Below are positions 25,795 through 34,843 of a stretch of DNA of 64,000 bases, in pieces. The stretch lies in NCBI RefSeq assembly GCF_026162365.1, contig NZ_JAOANW010000005.1:1-64000 (forward strand). The letters are read 5' to 3'. This DNA comes from Nitratireductor luteus. Its GTDB lineage: Bacteria > Pseudomonadota > Alphaproteobacteria > Rhizobiales > Rhizobiaceae. The notes beneath the pieces are model-generated. The model had not been told where the DNA came from, did not search any database, and worked only from the letters and a program-made list of their open reading frames with translations. The stretch's first letter is position 1; every line of letters starts with the position of its first letter. Position numbers and translations under genes: made by a program.

Positions 25795-26339
25795 TGCAGG
25801 TGTCGACCGAACTCCCGGAGACCGAGCCGGACCATCCGGCTTCGGTGCCAGCAGCCCGGTACGTCCGGGCTGCTGCGCATGGTGCCATCCTGTTTCTGGG
25901 TGCGGTGCTGCTTTACGATATCCTGACCACGGAAGGCGTGCGTATGTGGCCGGATCAGGGCTTTCCGCTGTTGGTGGTCGGCTTTGTCACGGTCACGGCG
26001 GGGCCGGCTCTGATCCGCTCCCTGATGCTTACATCGCCAAATTGGGGTGAAAATCCGGCCGGCAGTCTGGATCGGGCGAACCGCATTCGGCTGGCGATCT
26101 TCGCCAGCACTTGGCTGGCGTATGCGCTGCTGCTGCCATTGCTGGGATTTCTGGTATCGGCGACCATTGCCATCACCATTTCGGCATGGGCGCTTGGGCG
26201 GGCTCGGATATGGATCGCGCTGCCGGTGTCGGCCATCGTCGCGGTTCTTGTCTTCCTTGCGTTCCAGCGTGTCCTTTATGTCAGCCTGCCGCTCGGGGAA
26301 CTGGACCGGCTGCTGATTCATAGTTTGCCGAGGGGTTGA
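25794..26339 (+). CDS. tctB: tripartite tricarboxylate transporter, small permease (TctB family)
   Basis: A 181-residue protein with four hydrophobic segments after a polar N-terminus of about 25 residues. Topology and position identify it as TctB; sequence conservation in this family is low. Its ATG shares one base with the TctC stop (TAATG), implying translational coupling. Confidence 0.85.
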   Translation: MQVSTELPETEPDHPASVPAARYVRAAAHGAILFLGAVLLYDILTTEGVRMWPDQGFPLLVVGFVTVTAGPALIRSLMLTSPNWGENPAGSLDRANRIRLAIFASTWLAYALLLPLLGFLVSATIAITISAWALGRARIWIALPVSAIVAVLVFLAFQRVLYVSLPLGELDRLLIHSLPRG

Positions 26340-26341
26340 TC

Positions 26342-27862
26342 ATGGGCGGACTGGAGCCATTGATCGGCGGGTTATCCGCCGTCTTCCGACCGGATTGTCT
26401 TATGGCAGCATTCGGCGGGGTCATCATCGGAATCATCTTCGGGGCGGTTCCGGGGCTGAACGCCACGCTGGCGATTGTGCTGTTCCTGCCAGTGACCTTT
26501 CTTATGTCACCCGACGCGGCACTGATACTACTGAGTGCGCTCTACGTCGCGGGCATCTATGGCGGTTCCATTTCCGCGGTCGTGCTGGGCATCCCCGGCA
26601 CCGCGGCATCGGTCATGACGGCGGTCGAAGGTTACGGCCTCGCACGGCGGGGCATGCCGAATAGGGCGCTTCAGATATCCGCTTTTGCTTCGGGGCTGGG
26701 CGGTCTGATCTCCGCTATTGCGCTGGTCACAATGACGCCAGCGCTGGCGCGAGTTGCGCTCAGTTTTGGGCCGAGCGAGTTCTCACTGCTGATTGTTTTC
26801 AGCCTTCTCCTCGTCATCCTGATGGCACCGCAGAACCTCTTCGCCGGGTTCGGGGCTGCCGCGCTTGGGCTTATGTTCGCTATGGTGGGTTATGATCCCG
26901 TGGCCGTGGGCGAACGCCTGACCTTCGGTATTGCAGAGTTGCGGGGCGGGCTGCCACTGGTGCCTATGCTGCTTGGCTTCTTCGCGGCGCCCCAGGTCAT
27001 TCGGCTTGCCGTCGAGGCGCTGCACGGCACCAATACCCGTATGGACAGCACCGACAGTTTTGGGTTCTGGCAAACTGCAAAAGCCACTTTCAAGTGGAAA
27101 TGGACCGTACTGCGCGCCTCGACCGTGGGGCTGGGCATCGGCATCCTGCCGGCTGTCGGGGTCGAAACCTCACCCATTCTGGCCCATTCGCTCGAGCGCC
27201 GCTTCTCCAAGAACCCCGATTTCGGTGAGGGAAGCGAGGATGGGCTGATCGCAGCCGAATGTGCCAACAACGCCACCGTCGGGGGCTCTCTCATCCCATT
27301 GATCGGCTTGGGCATTCCCGGCAGCGCACCCGCGGCCGTGATGCTGGGCGCCCTGACCATGCATAATGTTGCGCCAGGGCCGCTGATCTTCATCACCAAC
27401 GGTGATTTGATCTATGCGCTCTTCGCAGGATTCATCGTGGTCAATCTGATGATGATGATCTTTGGCGTGCTGCTGGCCCGCCAATTCGCCATCACCCTGC
27501 GCTTGCCCAAAGGTCTGATCGTGACCTTTGTCGCCGCCGCTGCCATCTTTGGCAGTTATGCCAGCGGAACCAGCCTAACATACGTCTACGTGCTTATCGG
27601 TGCGTCGGCGGTGGTCGCTGTGATGCTGCTGGCCGACATCCCGATCCTGCCCTGCGCGTTGGCATTCGTACTGGGGCGAACGCTGGAAAACCAGCTCGCT
27701 GTGTCCTTCGCCTCGATGAGCGGTGTCGGAGAATTGTTCGCCCGTCCCGCCTCGGTCATGCTGATCGCGCTAACCCTTGCGGCTACCGTGATCCTGCTGC
27801 GGATCCGGCTGCAGGACGCGCGCAGTACGCCGCTGGCTGTTCAGCAGAAAGTTGAGAGATGA
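26342..27862 (+). CDS. tctA: tripartite tricarboxylate transporter, large permease (TctA family)
   Basis: A 506-residue, roughly 12-helix TctA permease. Hallmarks: FGAVPGLNATLAIVLFLPVTF, LYVAGIYGGSISAVVLGIPG, GILPAVGVETSPILAHSLE and CANNATVGGSLIPLIGLGIPGSAPA. ATG 26342 is preferred over an upstream TTG at 26336 because GAGGGG is well spaced. It overlaps the downstream aldehyde dehydrogenase by 4 bp (ATGA), which ties transport and metabolism into one transcript. Confidence 0.94.
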   Translation: MGGLEPLIGGLSAVFRPDCLMAAFGGVIIGIIFGAVPGLNATLAIVLFLPVTFLMSPDAALILLSALYVAGIYGGSISAVVLGIPGTAASVMTAVEGYGLARRGMPNRALQISAFASGLGGLISAIALVTMTPALARVALSFGPSEFSLLIVFSLLLVILMAPQNLFAGFGAAALGLMFAMVGYDPVAVGERLTFGIAELRGGLPLVPMLLGFFAAPQVIRLAVEALHGTNTRMDSTDSFGFWQTAKATFKWKWTVLRASTVGLGIGILPAVGVETSPILAHSLERRFSKNPDFGEGSEDGLIAAECANNATVGGSLIPLIGLGIPGSAPAAVMLGALTMHNVAPGPLIFITNGDLIYALFAGFIVVNLMMMIFGVLLARQFAITLRLPKGLIVTFVAAAAIFGSYASGTSLTYVYVLIGASAVVAVMLLADIPILPCALAFVLGRTLENQLAVSFASMSGVGELFARPASVMLIALTLAATVILLRIRLQDARSTPLAVQQKVER

Positions 27863-29262
27863 ATACGCATATGGTTCCACATATCCGCTCAATCAATCCC
27901 GCTACGGGCGAGCAACTGGCCGATTTTGCGCCCGACGGTCCGGCCGAAATCGAAGCGAAACTGGCGGCGGCGGCCAAAGCACAGAGGGATTGGGCGCTGC
28001 GACCTTTGGACGAGCGCTGCCTACTGCTGGGTCGTATGGCCGCCGCACTGCGGGATCGCAAGGCGCATTTCGCGCGGTTGATCAGTCTGGAGATGGGCAA
28101 ACCCATCACCGAGGCTGAAGCCGAGATCGAGAAATGCGCGTGGTGCTGCGAGCACTACCGAGACAGCGCGGCGGACTATCTAGCGCCTGAGGTCATTGGG
28201 TCGAACGCCAGCCATAGCGAGGTGGTCTTCGACCCGCTCGGTGTGGTGCTGGCCGTGATGCCCTGGAACTATCCGTTCTGGCAGTATTTCCGCTTCGCCA
28301 CCCCGGCCCTTGCGGCGGGCAATGGCGCGCTGCTGAAACATGCCAGCAACGTACCGCAATGTGCACTGGCCATCGCCGAAGTGATGGACGCCGCCGGCGC
28401 GCCCAAAGGGCTGACAGCTACGCTGATGGTCGGCGCGGGTGCGGTGTCGTCGATCCTGGCTGATAGCCGCGTGGCGGCGGTAACCCTGACCGGATCGACC
28501 GAAGTGGGCGCGAAGATCGCCGCCCAGGCCGGCGCATTGCTGAAAAAACAGGTGCTTGAGCTCGGCGGCTCGGACCCCTTCATCGTCCTTGACGATGCCG
28601 ATCTCGACCTAGCGGTTGAAACAGGGATCAAGGCGCGGTTCCAGAATACCGGCCAAAGCTGCATCGCCGCCAAGAGATTCATCGTGGTCGATGCCATCGC
28701 GGATCGGTTTGCCGAAGCCTTTACCGCCAAAGCGCGGGCGCTGAAGGTCGGCGATCCTCTCGACCCCGCCAGCCAGCAAGGGGCCATGGCGCGCAGCAAT
28801 CTACGGGATGAACTGCACGACCAGGTGCAGCGCAGCATCGCGGGCGGGGCGACCCTCCTTTGCGGCGGCGCCCCGGTTGACGGGCCAGGCGCCTTTTACG
28901 CGCCGACGGTCCTGGACCACGTCGGCCCCGACAACACTGCGTTCCGGGAAGAAACCTTCGGTCCCGCCGCCGCCATCGTTCGTGTTCCGGATGCCGAGAG
29001 AGCGATTGACTATGCCAACCGGTCCGAATTCGGTTTGGGAGCCGCGTTATGGACCGCGGATATTGAGCTGGCGCGAAGGCTCGCCCGCCGGATCGAGGCG
29101 GGCGCGGTCTTCGTCAACGGCATCGTGGCCTCCGACCCGCGTCTGCCCTTTGGCGGCATAAAGCAGTCCGGCTACGGACGCGAGCTTGGCGCCTGGGGGA
29201 TTCGGGAATTCACCAATACAAAAACCGTGTGGATCGGTCCCGCACAGGTACAAAAAGGATAA
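27859..29262 (+). CDS. NAD(P)-dependent aldehyde dehydrogenase, succinate-semialdehyde type
   Basis: A 467-residue ALDH. N137 (MPWNYPF), the cofactor loop TGSTEVG (211-217), general base E235 (LELGGSDP) and nucleophile C268 (TGQSCIA) are all present. The compact N-terminus (IRSINPATGEQL) and GRELGAWGIREFTN end resemble YneI-type succinate-semialdehyde dehydrogenases. It starts inside the TctA stop and is followed 6 bp later by an Ldh2-type dehydrogenase. It probably oxidises a semialdehyde formed late in the pathway. Confidence 0.92.
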   Translation: MNTHMVPHIRSINPATGEQLADFAPDGPAEIEAKLAAAAKAQRDWALRPLDERCLLLGRMAAALRDRKAHFARLISLEMGKPITEAEAEIEKCAWCCEHYRDSAADYLAPEVIGSNASHSEVVFDPLGVVLAVMPWNYPFWQYFRFATPALAAGNGALLKHASNVPQCALAIAEVMDAAGAPKGLTATLMVGAGAVSSILADSRVAAVTLTGSTEVGAKIAAQAGALLKKQVLELGGSDPFIVLDDADLDLAVETGIKARFQNTGQSCIAAKRFIVVDAIADRFAEAFTAKARALKVGDPLDPASQQGAMARSNLRDELHDQVQRSIAGGATLLCGGAPVDGPGAFYAPTVLDHVGPDNTAFREETFGPAAAIVRVPDAERAIDYANRSEFGLGAALWTADIELARRLARRIEAGAVFVNGIVASDPRLPFGGIKQSGYGRELGAWGIREFTNTKTVWIGPAQVQKG

Positions 29263-29268
29263 TTTGCC

Positions 29269-30339
29269 ATGGATGCGAAAGCCACGTTGAACCTGCCTCC
29301 GGCCGTTCTGCGGACCTTCATTTCCGACGTCTTTGCCGCGCATGGCATGCCGGCGGCGGACGCCGAAATCGTGGGCGAGATGATGGTCGAGGCCGATATG
29401 CACGGCAGCGACGCGCATGGCGTCTTCAGGTTGCCGCGATATATCGACCGGTTACGGGCCGGGGGCTTCAATCTGAAGCCTGAGATCCATGTGGACAGGC
29501 GCAAGGGCGGCCTGGCGCGGGTCAACGGCGATGATGCGGTCGGGCATCTTGTCGTCAAACGCTGCGTCGATGAAGCGATCGAACTTGCCGGAACGCATGG
29601 CATCAGCTGGGTGGGATGCCACCATTCCAATCACGCCGGCGCCGCAGGGGTCTGGGCGATGCGTGTGGTCGAGGCCGACATGATCGGCATCTACATGGCC
29701 GTGGGCAGCGCCAATCACATGGCGCCCTGGGGCGGGGTAGACCTCCTGCTGTCCACCAACCCGATCGCAATCGGCGTGCCGGGTGGCGAGAGCGGACCGA
29801 TCCTTCTGGATATGGCGACGACCAACGCGGCCTACGGTAAGGTCAAGCTGGCCGCGCAGCGCGGCAAGGACATGCCCGATGACTGGATGATCGACGCCGA
29901 CGGCAATCCGCTGACCGATCCGAACAAATCGGCGGGCGGGTCTCTCCTGCCTATCGGCGGACCTAAGGGATACGGTCTGGCGCTAATGATCGGCCTACTG
30001 GCAGGCACGCTGAACGGAGCTGCAATGGGCAGCGAGGTCGTTGATTTCAATGCCGACGATGAAAGCTCTACCAATACCGGGCAGTCGGTCCTTGTCATAG
30101 ACCTCAAAGCCCTTGGCGGCGGGGACCTGTTCAAGCGGGAGATCGATCGCATCCGGGCCGAGATGGTCGGATCGCGCACGCGCCCCGGCTTCGACAATAT
30201 TCGACTGCCCGGGGATCGCGCGCTGAGGACGCGCTCCGAGAGGGCGATAAATGGCATACCATGCCCGCCTGCGCTCCTCGACACGCTGCGGCCCGTCGCA
30301 CAGGCGGCCAAGGTAGCGCCGTTGGAAGACCGTTTGTGA
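29269..30339 (+). CDS. malate/lactate dehydrogenase of the Ldh2 family
   Basis: A 356-residue member of the NAD(P)-dependent Ldh_2 family (malate, ureidoglycolate, 2,3-diketo-L-gulonate and delta-1-piperideine-2-carboxylate reductases). The conserved core is visible: DMHGSDAHGVFRLPRYIDRL, where the His in the SDAHG segment is the usual catalytic residue, GISWVGCHHSNHAG, and the glycine-rich LPIGGPKGYGLALMIGLLAG. It is encoded in the Tct operon between an ALDH and a cupin. It interconverts a 2-oxo acid or cyclic imino acid with its reduced form; the substrate is open. Confidence 0.9.
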   Translation: MDAKATLNLPPAVLRTFISDVFAAHGMPAADAEIVGEMMVEADMHGSDAHGVFRLPRYIDRLRAGGFNLKPEIHVDRRKGGLARVNGDDAVGHLVVKRCVDEAIELAGTHGISWVGCHHSNHAGAAGVWAMRVVEADMIGIYMAVGSANHMAPWGGVDLLLSTNPIAIGVPGGESGPILLDMATTNAAYGKVKLAAQRGKDMPDDWMIDADGNPLTDPNKSAGGSLLPIGGPKGYGLALMIGLLAGTLNGAAMGSEVVDFNADDESSTNTGQSVLVIDLKALGGGDLFKREIDRIRAEMVGSRTRPGFDNIRLPGDRALRTRSERAINGIPCPPALLDTLRPVAQAAKVAPLEDRL

Positions 30340-30350
30340 GGGTGACCCGG

Positions 30351-30770
30351 ATGGACAAGACACCACGCGTTTTCGACACGGAGGCCATTGGCAGCTTTGA
30401 TCGGGGTAATGGCGTTCAGACGCGTCTCTTCTGCAGCCGCGAGCGCTGCGGGGCCGAGGTGACGACCGGCACGACCACCTTGCCCGTGGGCCGCTCGGTG
30501 GCGCTGCACTCACATAACTGCGACGAGCAGATCGTGATCCTACAGGGTCACGCCGAGGCGGAGTTCCGGGGCGAACGCCACCCGATCGGCCCGATGGAGG
30601 TCGCGTATATCCCGGAGGGCGAGGTGCATTGTTTTCACAATGTCGGGGATGAGACGGTGGTGATGCTGTTCATCTACGCCGCGGGAGAAGTCACCAGAAC
30701 CTTCGCCGGCAGCGGTGAAACCGTGCGCCACCTGTCGGAGAAAGATCTTGCGCAACCGAAGGCGGGTTAA
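30351..30770 (+). CDS. small cupin-domain protein
   Basis: A 139-residue single-domain cupin. Motif 1 is LHSHNCDEQIVILQGHAE (His-x-His then Glu) and motif 2 is PEGEVHCFHN, so the usual metal-binding residues seem present. ATG 30351 is preferred; the open frame reaches to 30261 but overlaps the preceding gene. It ends immediately before the GTG of the iron-sulfur subunit. It could be a small dioxygenase, an isomerase or a metal-binding helper. No closer assignment is justified. Confidence 0.82.
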   Translation: MDKTPRVFDTEAIGSFDRGNGVQTRLFCSRERCGAEVTTGTTTLPVGRSVALHSHNCDEQIVILQGHAEAEFRGERHPIGPMEVAYIPEGEVHCFHNVGDETVVMLFIYAAGEVTRTFAGSGETVRHLSEKDLAQPKAG

Positions 30771-31250
30771 GTGGCGGCAGCGAAACAACGGGTGATCCGC
30801 TTTACGCTCAACGGCCGTGAAGCGGCCATCGAGGCGCCCGAGACCGAACCCCTTCTCTGGGTTCTCAGGAACCGCCTGAACCTGAAGGCAGCGCGCTTCG
30901 GCTGCGGGGGATCGTCATGTGGGGCCTGCGCGGTTCTTGTCGACGGCCGGCCTGAGATGTCGTGCTCGTTGAAGTTGTGGGCTGTCGAGGGCAAGCGCGT
31001 GGAGACCGCGGAAAGCCTCTTCGAGGGCGATGCGGAGCACCCTCTTGTCACCGCCTTCGCGGAAGAGAGGGCCGGCCAGTGCGGCTATTGCCTGTCCGGT
31101 CTGGTGATGCGGGCGAAGGCCCTTCTGGACGAGAACCCGAAGCCCACCCGCGAAGACATCATCGCGGCGCTGGATGAAGGACTGTGCCGCTGCGGCGCGC
31201 ATCCCCGGATCCTGCGCGCGGTGGCCCGTGCGGCGGAAGCATTGAAATGA
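30771..31250 (+). CDS. molybdenum hydroxylase, 2Fe-2S subunit
   Basis: A 159-residue xanthine-dehydrogenase-family small subunit with two [2Fe-2S] clusters. The plant-ferredoxin-like domain has C45, C50, C53 and C65 (FGCGGSSCGACAVLVDG); the helical domain has C104, C107, C139 and C141 (CGYCLSG and GLCRCGAHPRI). The length and sequence type match small subunits of nicotinate or isoquinoline dehydrogenases. The start is GTG directly after the cupin stop. It passes electrons from the molybdopterin subunit encoded next. Confidence 0.93.
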   Translation: MAAAKQRVIRFTLNGREAAIEAPETEPLLWVLRNRLNLKAARFGCGGSSCGACAVLVDGRPEMSCSLKLWAVEGKRVETAESLFEGDAEHPLVTAFAEERAGQCGYCLSGLVMRAKALLDENPKPTREDIIAALDEGLCRCGAHPRILRAVARAAEALK

Positions 31251-33358
31251 ATGACGACTGGATGAGCCTTCCAAAGACCAAAAGCCTCGAGGCTTATCCG
31301 CTCATTTCCGACTGGCTGGATTTCTCTGAGCCGGGTGTTGTGAAGGCGCGCAGCGGTCGGGTGGAAATCGGACAGGGGATAGCCATTGCCTTGCGCCGGA
31401 TAGTGGCCGAGGCGTTGTCTCTCGAAATGGTGCGGGTGCATCTGGTGGCAGGCGACACGCGCGAAAGCCCGAACGAGAATTACACCGCAGGCAGCATGTC
31501 GGTGGAACTGGGTGGCCAGTCGCTGCGCGCCGCTGCGCTCGCCGCCCGCGCGACCTTCCTGCTAGCCGCGCGGGACAAGTTGGACGCGGAGACAGTGGAC
31601 CTGCAAGATGGGCAGGTCCTTCAGCACGGAGAAGAAACCGAACTCGACATATGGAAACTGGCCAGTGACCTTGCGCTGGACATTCCCATTGCCGAGGCAG
31701 TGGTCTCCCGCCCTGGGCGGATGGCGCGCATTGATGAAACCATGGCGGAAGCGGGCGGTGATGCGATCCGTGCCCGGCTGCGCGGCGGCGCGTTCATCCA
31801 TGACATCGTGCTTGAGAACATGCTGCACGCTCGCGTCCTTCACCTGCCTCATCCCGCGGCCCAACTGGTCTTTGTCGACAGCGAAGCGGTCGAGGCGCTG
31901 CCCGGTGTGGTGATGCTGCATCGCGACGGCGCGTTTGCCGCGGTCATCGCGGAAGAGGAGGCGCAAGCCATGTCCGCCGTCGCGCGGGCGGATTCCACGG
32001 CGGACTGGGATGTGCCGGGCGGCGGCATTCAGAAGCCCGAAGACCTTCTGGCCAGCGCCACCGAGCTTGAGACGATGGCGGAAGCCGGCGATCTGGCCAG
32101 GGCGGGGAACCGCAAGGTCGTGGCGGAATTCTCGCGCCCGTTTCTCGCTCATGCCTCGATCGGTACATGCTGCGCGCTGGCGCTGTGGCAGGACGGCACT
32201 CTGACCGTATGGAGCCACGCCCAGGGGCCCTACCAGCTGCGCGCGGGTCTGGCACAGGCTCTGAACCTCGACGAGGCCGCGATCGACGTGATCCATAAAC
32301 CTGCTGCGGGTTGCTACGGCCATAACGGCGCGGATGACGTCGCCTTCGAGGTCGCTTTGCTGGCCCGGGCCTGCCCCGGCCGTCCGGTGCGGCTTGCCTG
32401 GCGAAGGGTGGATGAGCTGACGCGCGGATCTCTGGCCCCTGCCATGACGAGCCGGGCCGAAATCACGCTTTCCGACGGCGGAGAGATCGCAGCGATGTCG
32501 CTTGACATTGTCAGCGCGCCGCACCAACGCCGGCCCGGCCCCGGCAAGCCGAGTTTCGCCTCCGGTCCCCTTCTGGCCGACCCCGTGGCCCTCGCCCCGG
32601 CGACGGAGCCTCCACCCGCCAATGGCGGCGGGGCCGACCGCAACGCCGTGCCGCTCTACAAGACCGGCGCACTCAAGGTCGCGCGGCGGGTCGCATATGA
32701 TATCCCGCTGCGCACCTCTGCCATGCGGGCTCTGGGCGCGTACGCAAATATCGCTGCGATCGAACTGGCGATGGAGGCTGCGGCCGATGAACTTGGCGAA
32801 GATCCGATAGGCTTCCGCCTGCGCCATCTCGATGATCCACGCGCCCGGCGCGTTGTCGAAAAGGCTCGCGACATGTCAGGCTTTACCACCGATACCGATG
32901 GCGAAACGGCCAAGGGTCTTGGCTTTGCCAGGTACAAGAACAAGGCAGGTTACTGCGCCGTGGTAGTGGAGGTCAGCGCGGGTGAGAGTTTGATCGTGCC
33001 TCGGCTATGGGCCGCGGCGGATGTGGGCGAGGTCATCGACCGCGAGGGTGTTCTGGGGCAGGTCGAAGGCGGCGCTATCCAGTCGTTGAGCTGGAGCCTG
33101 AAAGAGGAAGTGCCGATCATCGGCGGCGCGCCGGACGTCCCGGATTGGGAGCATTATCCGATCCTCCGCTTTTCCGAGATTCCCGTGATCGAGGTGGCGC
33201 TGACGGGTGATCCTCGCGACCCGCCACTCGGCGCAGGGGAGATCGCGCAGGGACCGGTTGCCGGGGCGCTGGCAGCTGCGGTGCGACGGCTCTTCGGGCT
33301 CGACAGTCTGCGAGTACCGCTGACGCCGGAGGGTCTGGCCGGGCAAATGCTCGGATGA
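31247..33358 (+). CDS. molybdenum hydroxylase, molybdopterin-binding subunit
   Basis: A 703-residue large subunit of the isoquinoline 1-oxidoreductase/nicotinate dehydrogenase (IorB/NicB) type, which hydroxylates an N-heteroaromatic ring with water. It overlaps the 2Fe-2S gene by 4 bp (ATGA). Features include VEIGQGIAIALRRIVAEAL near residue 40, NENYTAGSMSVELGG, and the terminal PLGAGEIAQGPVAGALAAAVRRL, whose Glu (near 670) is the expected catalytic base. It lacks the cytochrome c extension known from P. putida NicB, and no FAD subunit gene is next to it. It belongs to the Tct-ALDH-Ldh2 operon. Confidence 0.9.
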   Translation: MNDDWMSLPKTKSLEAYPLISDWLDFSEPGVVKARSGRVEIGQGIAIALRRIVAEALSLEMVRVHLVAGDTRESPNENYTAGSMSVELGGQSLRAAALAARATFLLAARDKLDAETVDLQDGQVLQHGEETELDIWKLASDLALDIPIAEAVVSRPGRMARIDETMAEAGGDAIRARLRGGAFIHDIVLENMLHARVLHLPHPAAQLVFVDSEAVEALPGVVMLHRDGAFAAVIAEEEAQAMSAVARADSTADWDVPGGGIQKPEDLLASATELETMAEAGDLARAGNRKVVAEFSRPFLAHASIGTCCALALWQDGTLTVWSHAQGPYQLRAGLAQALNLDEAAIDVIHKPAAGCYGHNGADDVAFEVALLARACPGRPVRLAWRRVDELTRGSLAPAMTSRAEITLSDGGEIAAMSLDIVSAPHQRRPGPGKPSFASGPLLADPVALAPATEPPPANGGGADRNAVPLYKTGALKVARRVAYDIPLRTSAMRALGAYANIAAIELAMEAAADELGEDPIGFRLRHLDDPRARRVVEKARDMSGFTTDTDGETAKGLGFARYKNKAGYCAVVVEVSAGESLIVPRLWAAADVGEVIDREGVLGQVEGGAIQSLSWSLKEEVPIIGGAPDVPDWEHYPILRFSEIPVIEVALTGDPRDPPLGAGEIAQGPVAGALAAAVRRLFGLDSLRVPLTPEGLAGQMLG

Positions 33359-33401
33359 ACCGACAGATCAGACCTGTATTGGCGCTGCGAAGGGTGGCCT
33401 C

Positions 33402-34583
33402 ATGAGCGGCTTGCGATCCGGATCGCCCGTTGCTGCCGTCGGCTTCGCTCTGGCGGCACAAATCGCGACGATGCTCCCCGTCTTCCTGCTGGGCACACTG
33501 TTTCCGCTTCTGAGGGCCGATCTGGGCATGGGTGAGGGAAGCCTCGGCTATAGCGTTGCCGTCTTCTTCGCCGCCTCGGCGCTCGGCTCGGGAGCGCTGG
33601 CGGGCCATTCCGACCGGTTCGGACCATGGCCCGTAGCGCGCGCCGCCTTGGCGGTAACCGCCATGCTTTGCCTGATCGTGCCTTTCGTGCCGTCGGCGGT
33701 GCTGTTGCTGCCCGCGATGGTGCTGGCGGGGTTGGCGAACGGCAGCATCCAGCCGGCGACCAACGTTGCGCTGTCCCGGGCGGTGTCACCTGGGCGGCAG
33801 GGCTTTGCCTTCGGGCTCAAGCAGGCGTCAGTGCCGTTGGCTTCGCTTCTGGCAGGCCTAGCCGTTCCGATAATAGCGCTCAGCGCCGGGTGGCGGACGG
33901 CCTATGTGGTCGCGGCCCTGCTACCGGCTGTTCTGATCCTCGGTCTGCCGCGCAATTCCTTGCCGCCCAAAGCGGCGCAACCGCATAGCCTGCGACCGGG
34001 ATGGTCGCGGGGCAGTCTGGTTTTGCTGGGAATCATGTCCGGCGTTGGCGCCGGGTCTGCGAATTCCATGGCGGCCTTTCTTGTGACCTCGGTCGAGGCG
34101 CAAGGTATCCCGGTCGGCAAGGCGGGGTTCATCATGGCGCTAGGAAGCGGCGTGTCGATTGCCGTCCGGATCCTGCTGGGCGCGGCCGCCGATAGGTTCG
34201 CCCTGCCGCTTCTACTGGCCGTCAGCGTGCTGATGCTCGGCGGCGCGGTGGCCTATTGGTTGTTTGCACAGGGCGGCGGCTGGATAGTGCTGGTCGTGGC
34301 CACGACGCTTGCCTTCGGCATGGGCTGGGGCTGGGCCGGGCTGTCGATCCTCGCTATTATCCGCGGTAATCCGGCAGCCCCCGGCCGGGCCTCAGGCGTA
34401 GTGCAATCGGGGTTGTTCATCGGCGCTGTCATCGGTCCGCTGGGCTTCGGCTGGACGGTGTCAGTCCAAGGCTTCGATGTGGCCTGGACGGTGCTGGCTG
34501 TCCTCACTGCCGTCGCTGCGGCGATCCCGGCATACCTCTCGGCGCGGGTGGTGCGTGAGGTACACGGCGCCTGGCGCGGCTGA
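33402..34583 (+). CDS. MFS transporter
   Basis: A 393-residue protein with 12 hydrophobic segments and the loop 2-3 sequence GHSDRFGPWPVARAAL (a variant of the G-x-x-x-D-R-x-G-R-R motif). The first half carries GLANGSIQPATNVALSRAVSPGRQGFAFGLKQ, like CynX/NimT-type or sugar-acid MFS carriers. It starts 43 bp after the molybdenum subunit and is likely the last gene of that operon. It may export a pathway intermediate or take up substrate alongside the Tct system. Confidence 0.88.
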   Translation: MSGLRSGSPVAAVGFALAAQIATMLPVFLLGTLFPLLRADLGMGEGSLGYSVAVFFAASALGSGALAGHSDRFGPWPVARAALAVTAMLCLIVPFVPSAVLLLPAMVLAGLANGSIQPATNVALSRAVSPGRQGFAFGLKQASVPLASLLAGLAVPIIALSAGWRTAYVVAALLPAVLILGLPRNSLPPKAAQPHSLRPGWSRGSLVLLGIMSGVGAGSANSMAAFLVTSVEAQGIPVGKAGFIMALGSGVSIAVRILLGAAADRFALPLLLAVSVLMLGGAVAYWLFAQGGGWIVLVVATTLAFGMGWGWAGLSILAIIRGNPAAPGRASGVVQSGLFIGAVIGPLGFGWTVSVQGFDVAWTVLAVLTAVAAAIPAYLSARVVREVHGAWRG

Positions 34584-34843
34584 CACCTCCATCTGGCTGG
34601 AATTTTTTAACTGCGATCCCGGGAGGGCGGGAGAGGAACTGTTTGAAGAAGTCGAAGCCCACGAACGCCCAGAGTCTTGTGAAGGCCTACCGATGCGCTC
34701 TCGGCGCCGGCTTTGTCATCCACCAAGTAGCCGAAGCGGCAGTGCCCTGATCCATGGGACATGGGTCACGGGGGCGGGACAGAATACGATTGCGTCTCGA
34801 CGAACATCCCGATGAAACACAGGAGCCCTCTGCCGCGTTGGGC
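34584..34843. other. convergent intergenic region
   Basis: About 260 bases between the end of the MFS gene and the convergent end of the cupin gene. A weak stem (TCCA/TGGA) followed by a T-run near 34598-34609 could act as a terminator for the plus-strand operon. Nothing else is recognisable. Confidence 0.35.

Noticed and set aside
31562-32827. 421-codon minus-strand frame opposite the molybdenum subunit
   Set aside because: Antisense of a gene with conserved molybdopterin-subunit motifs; no recognisable domain.
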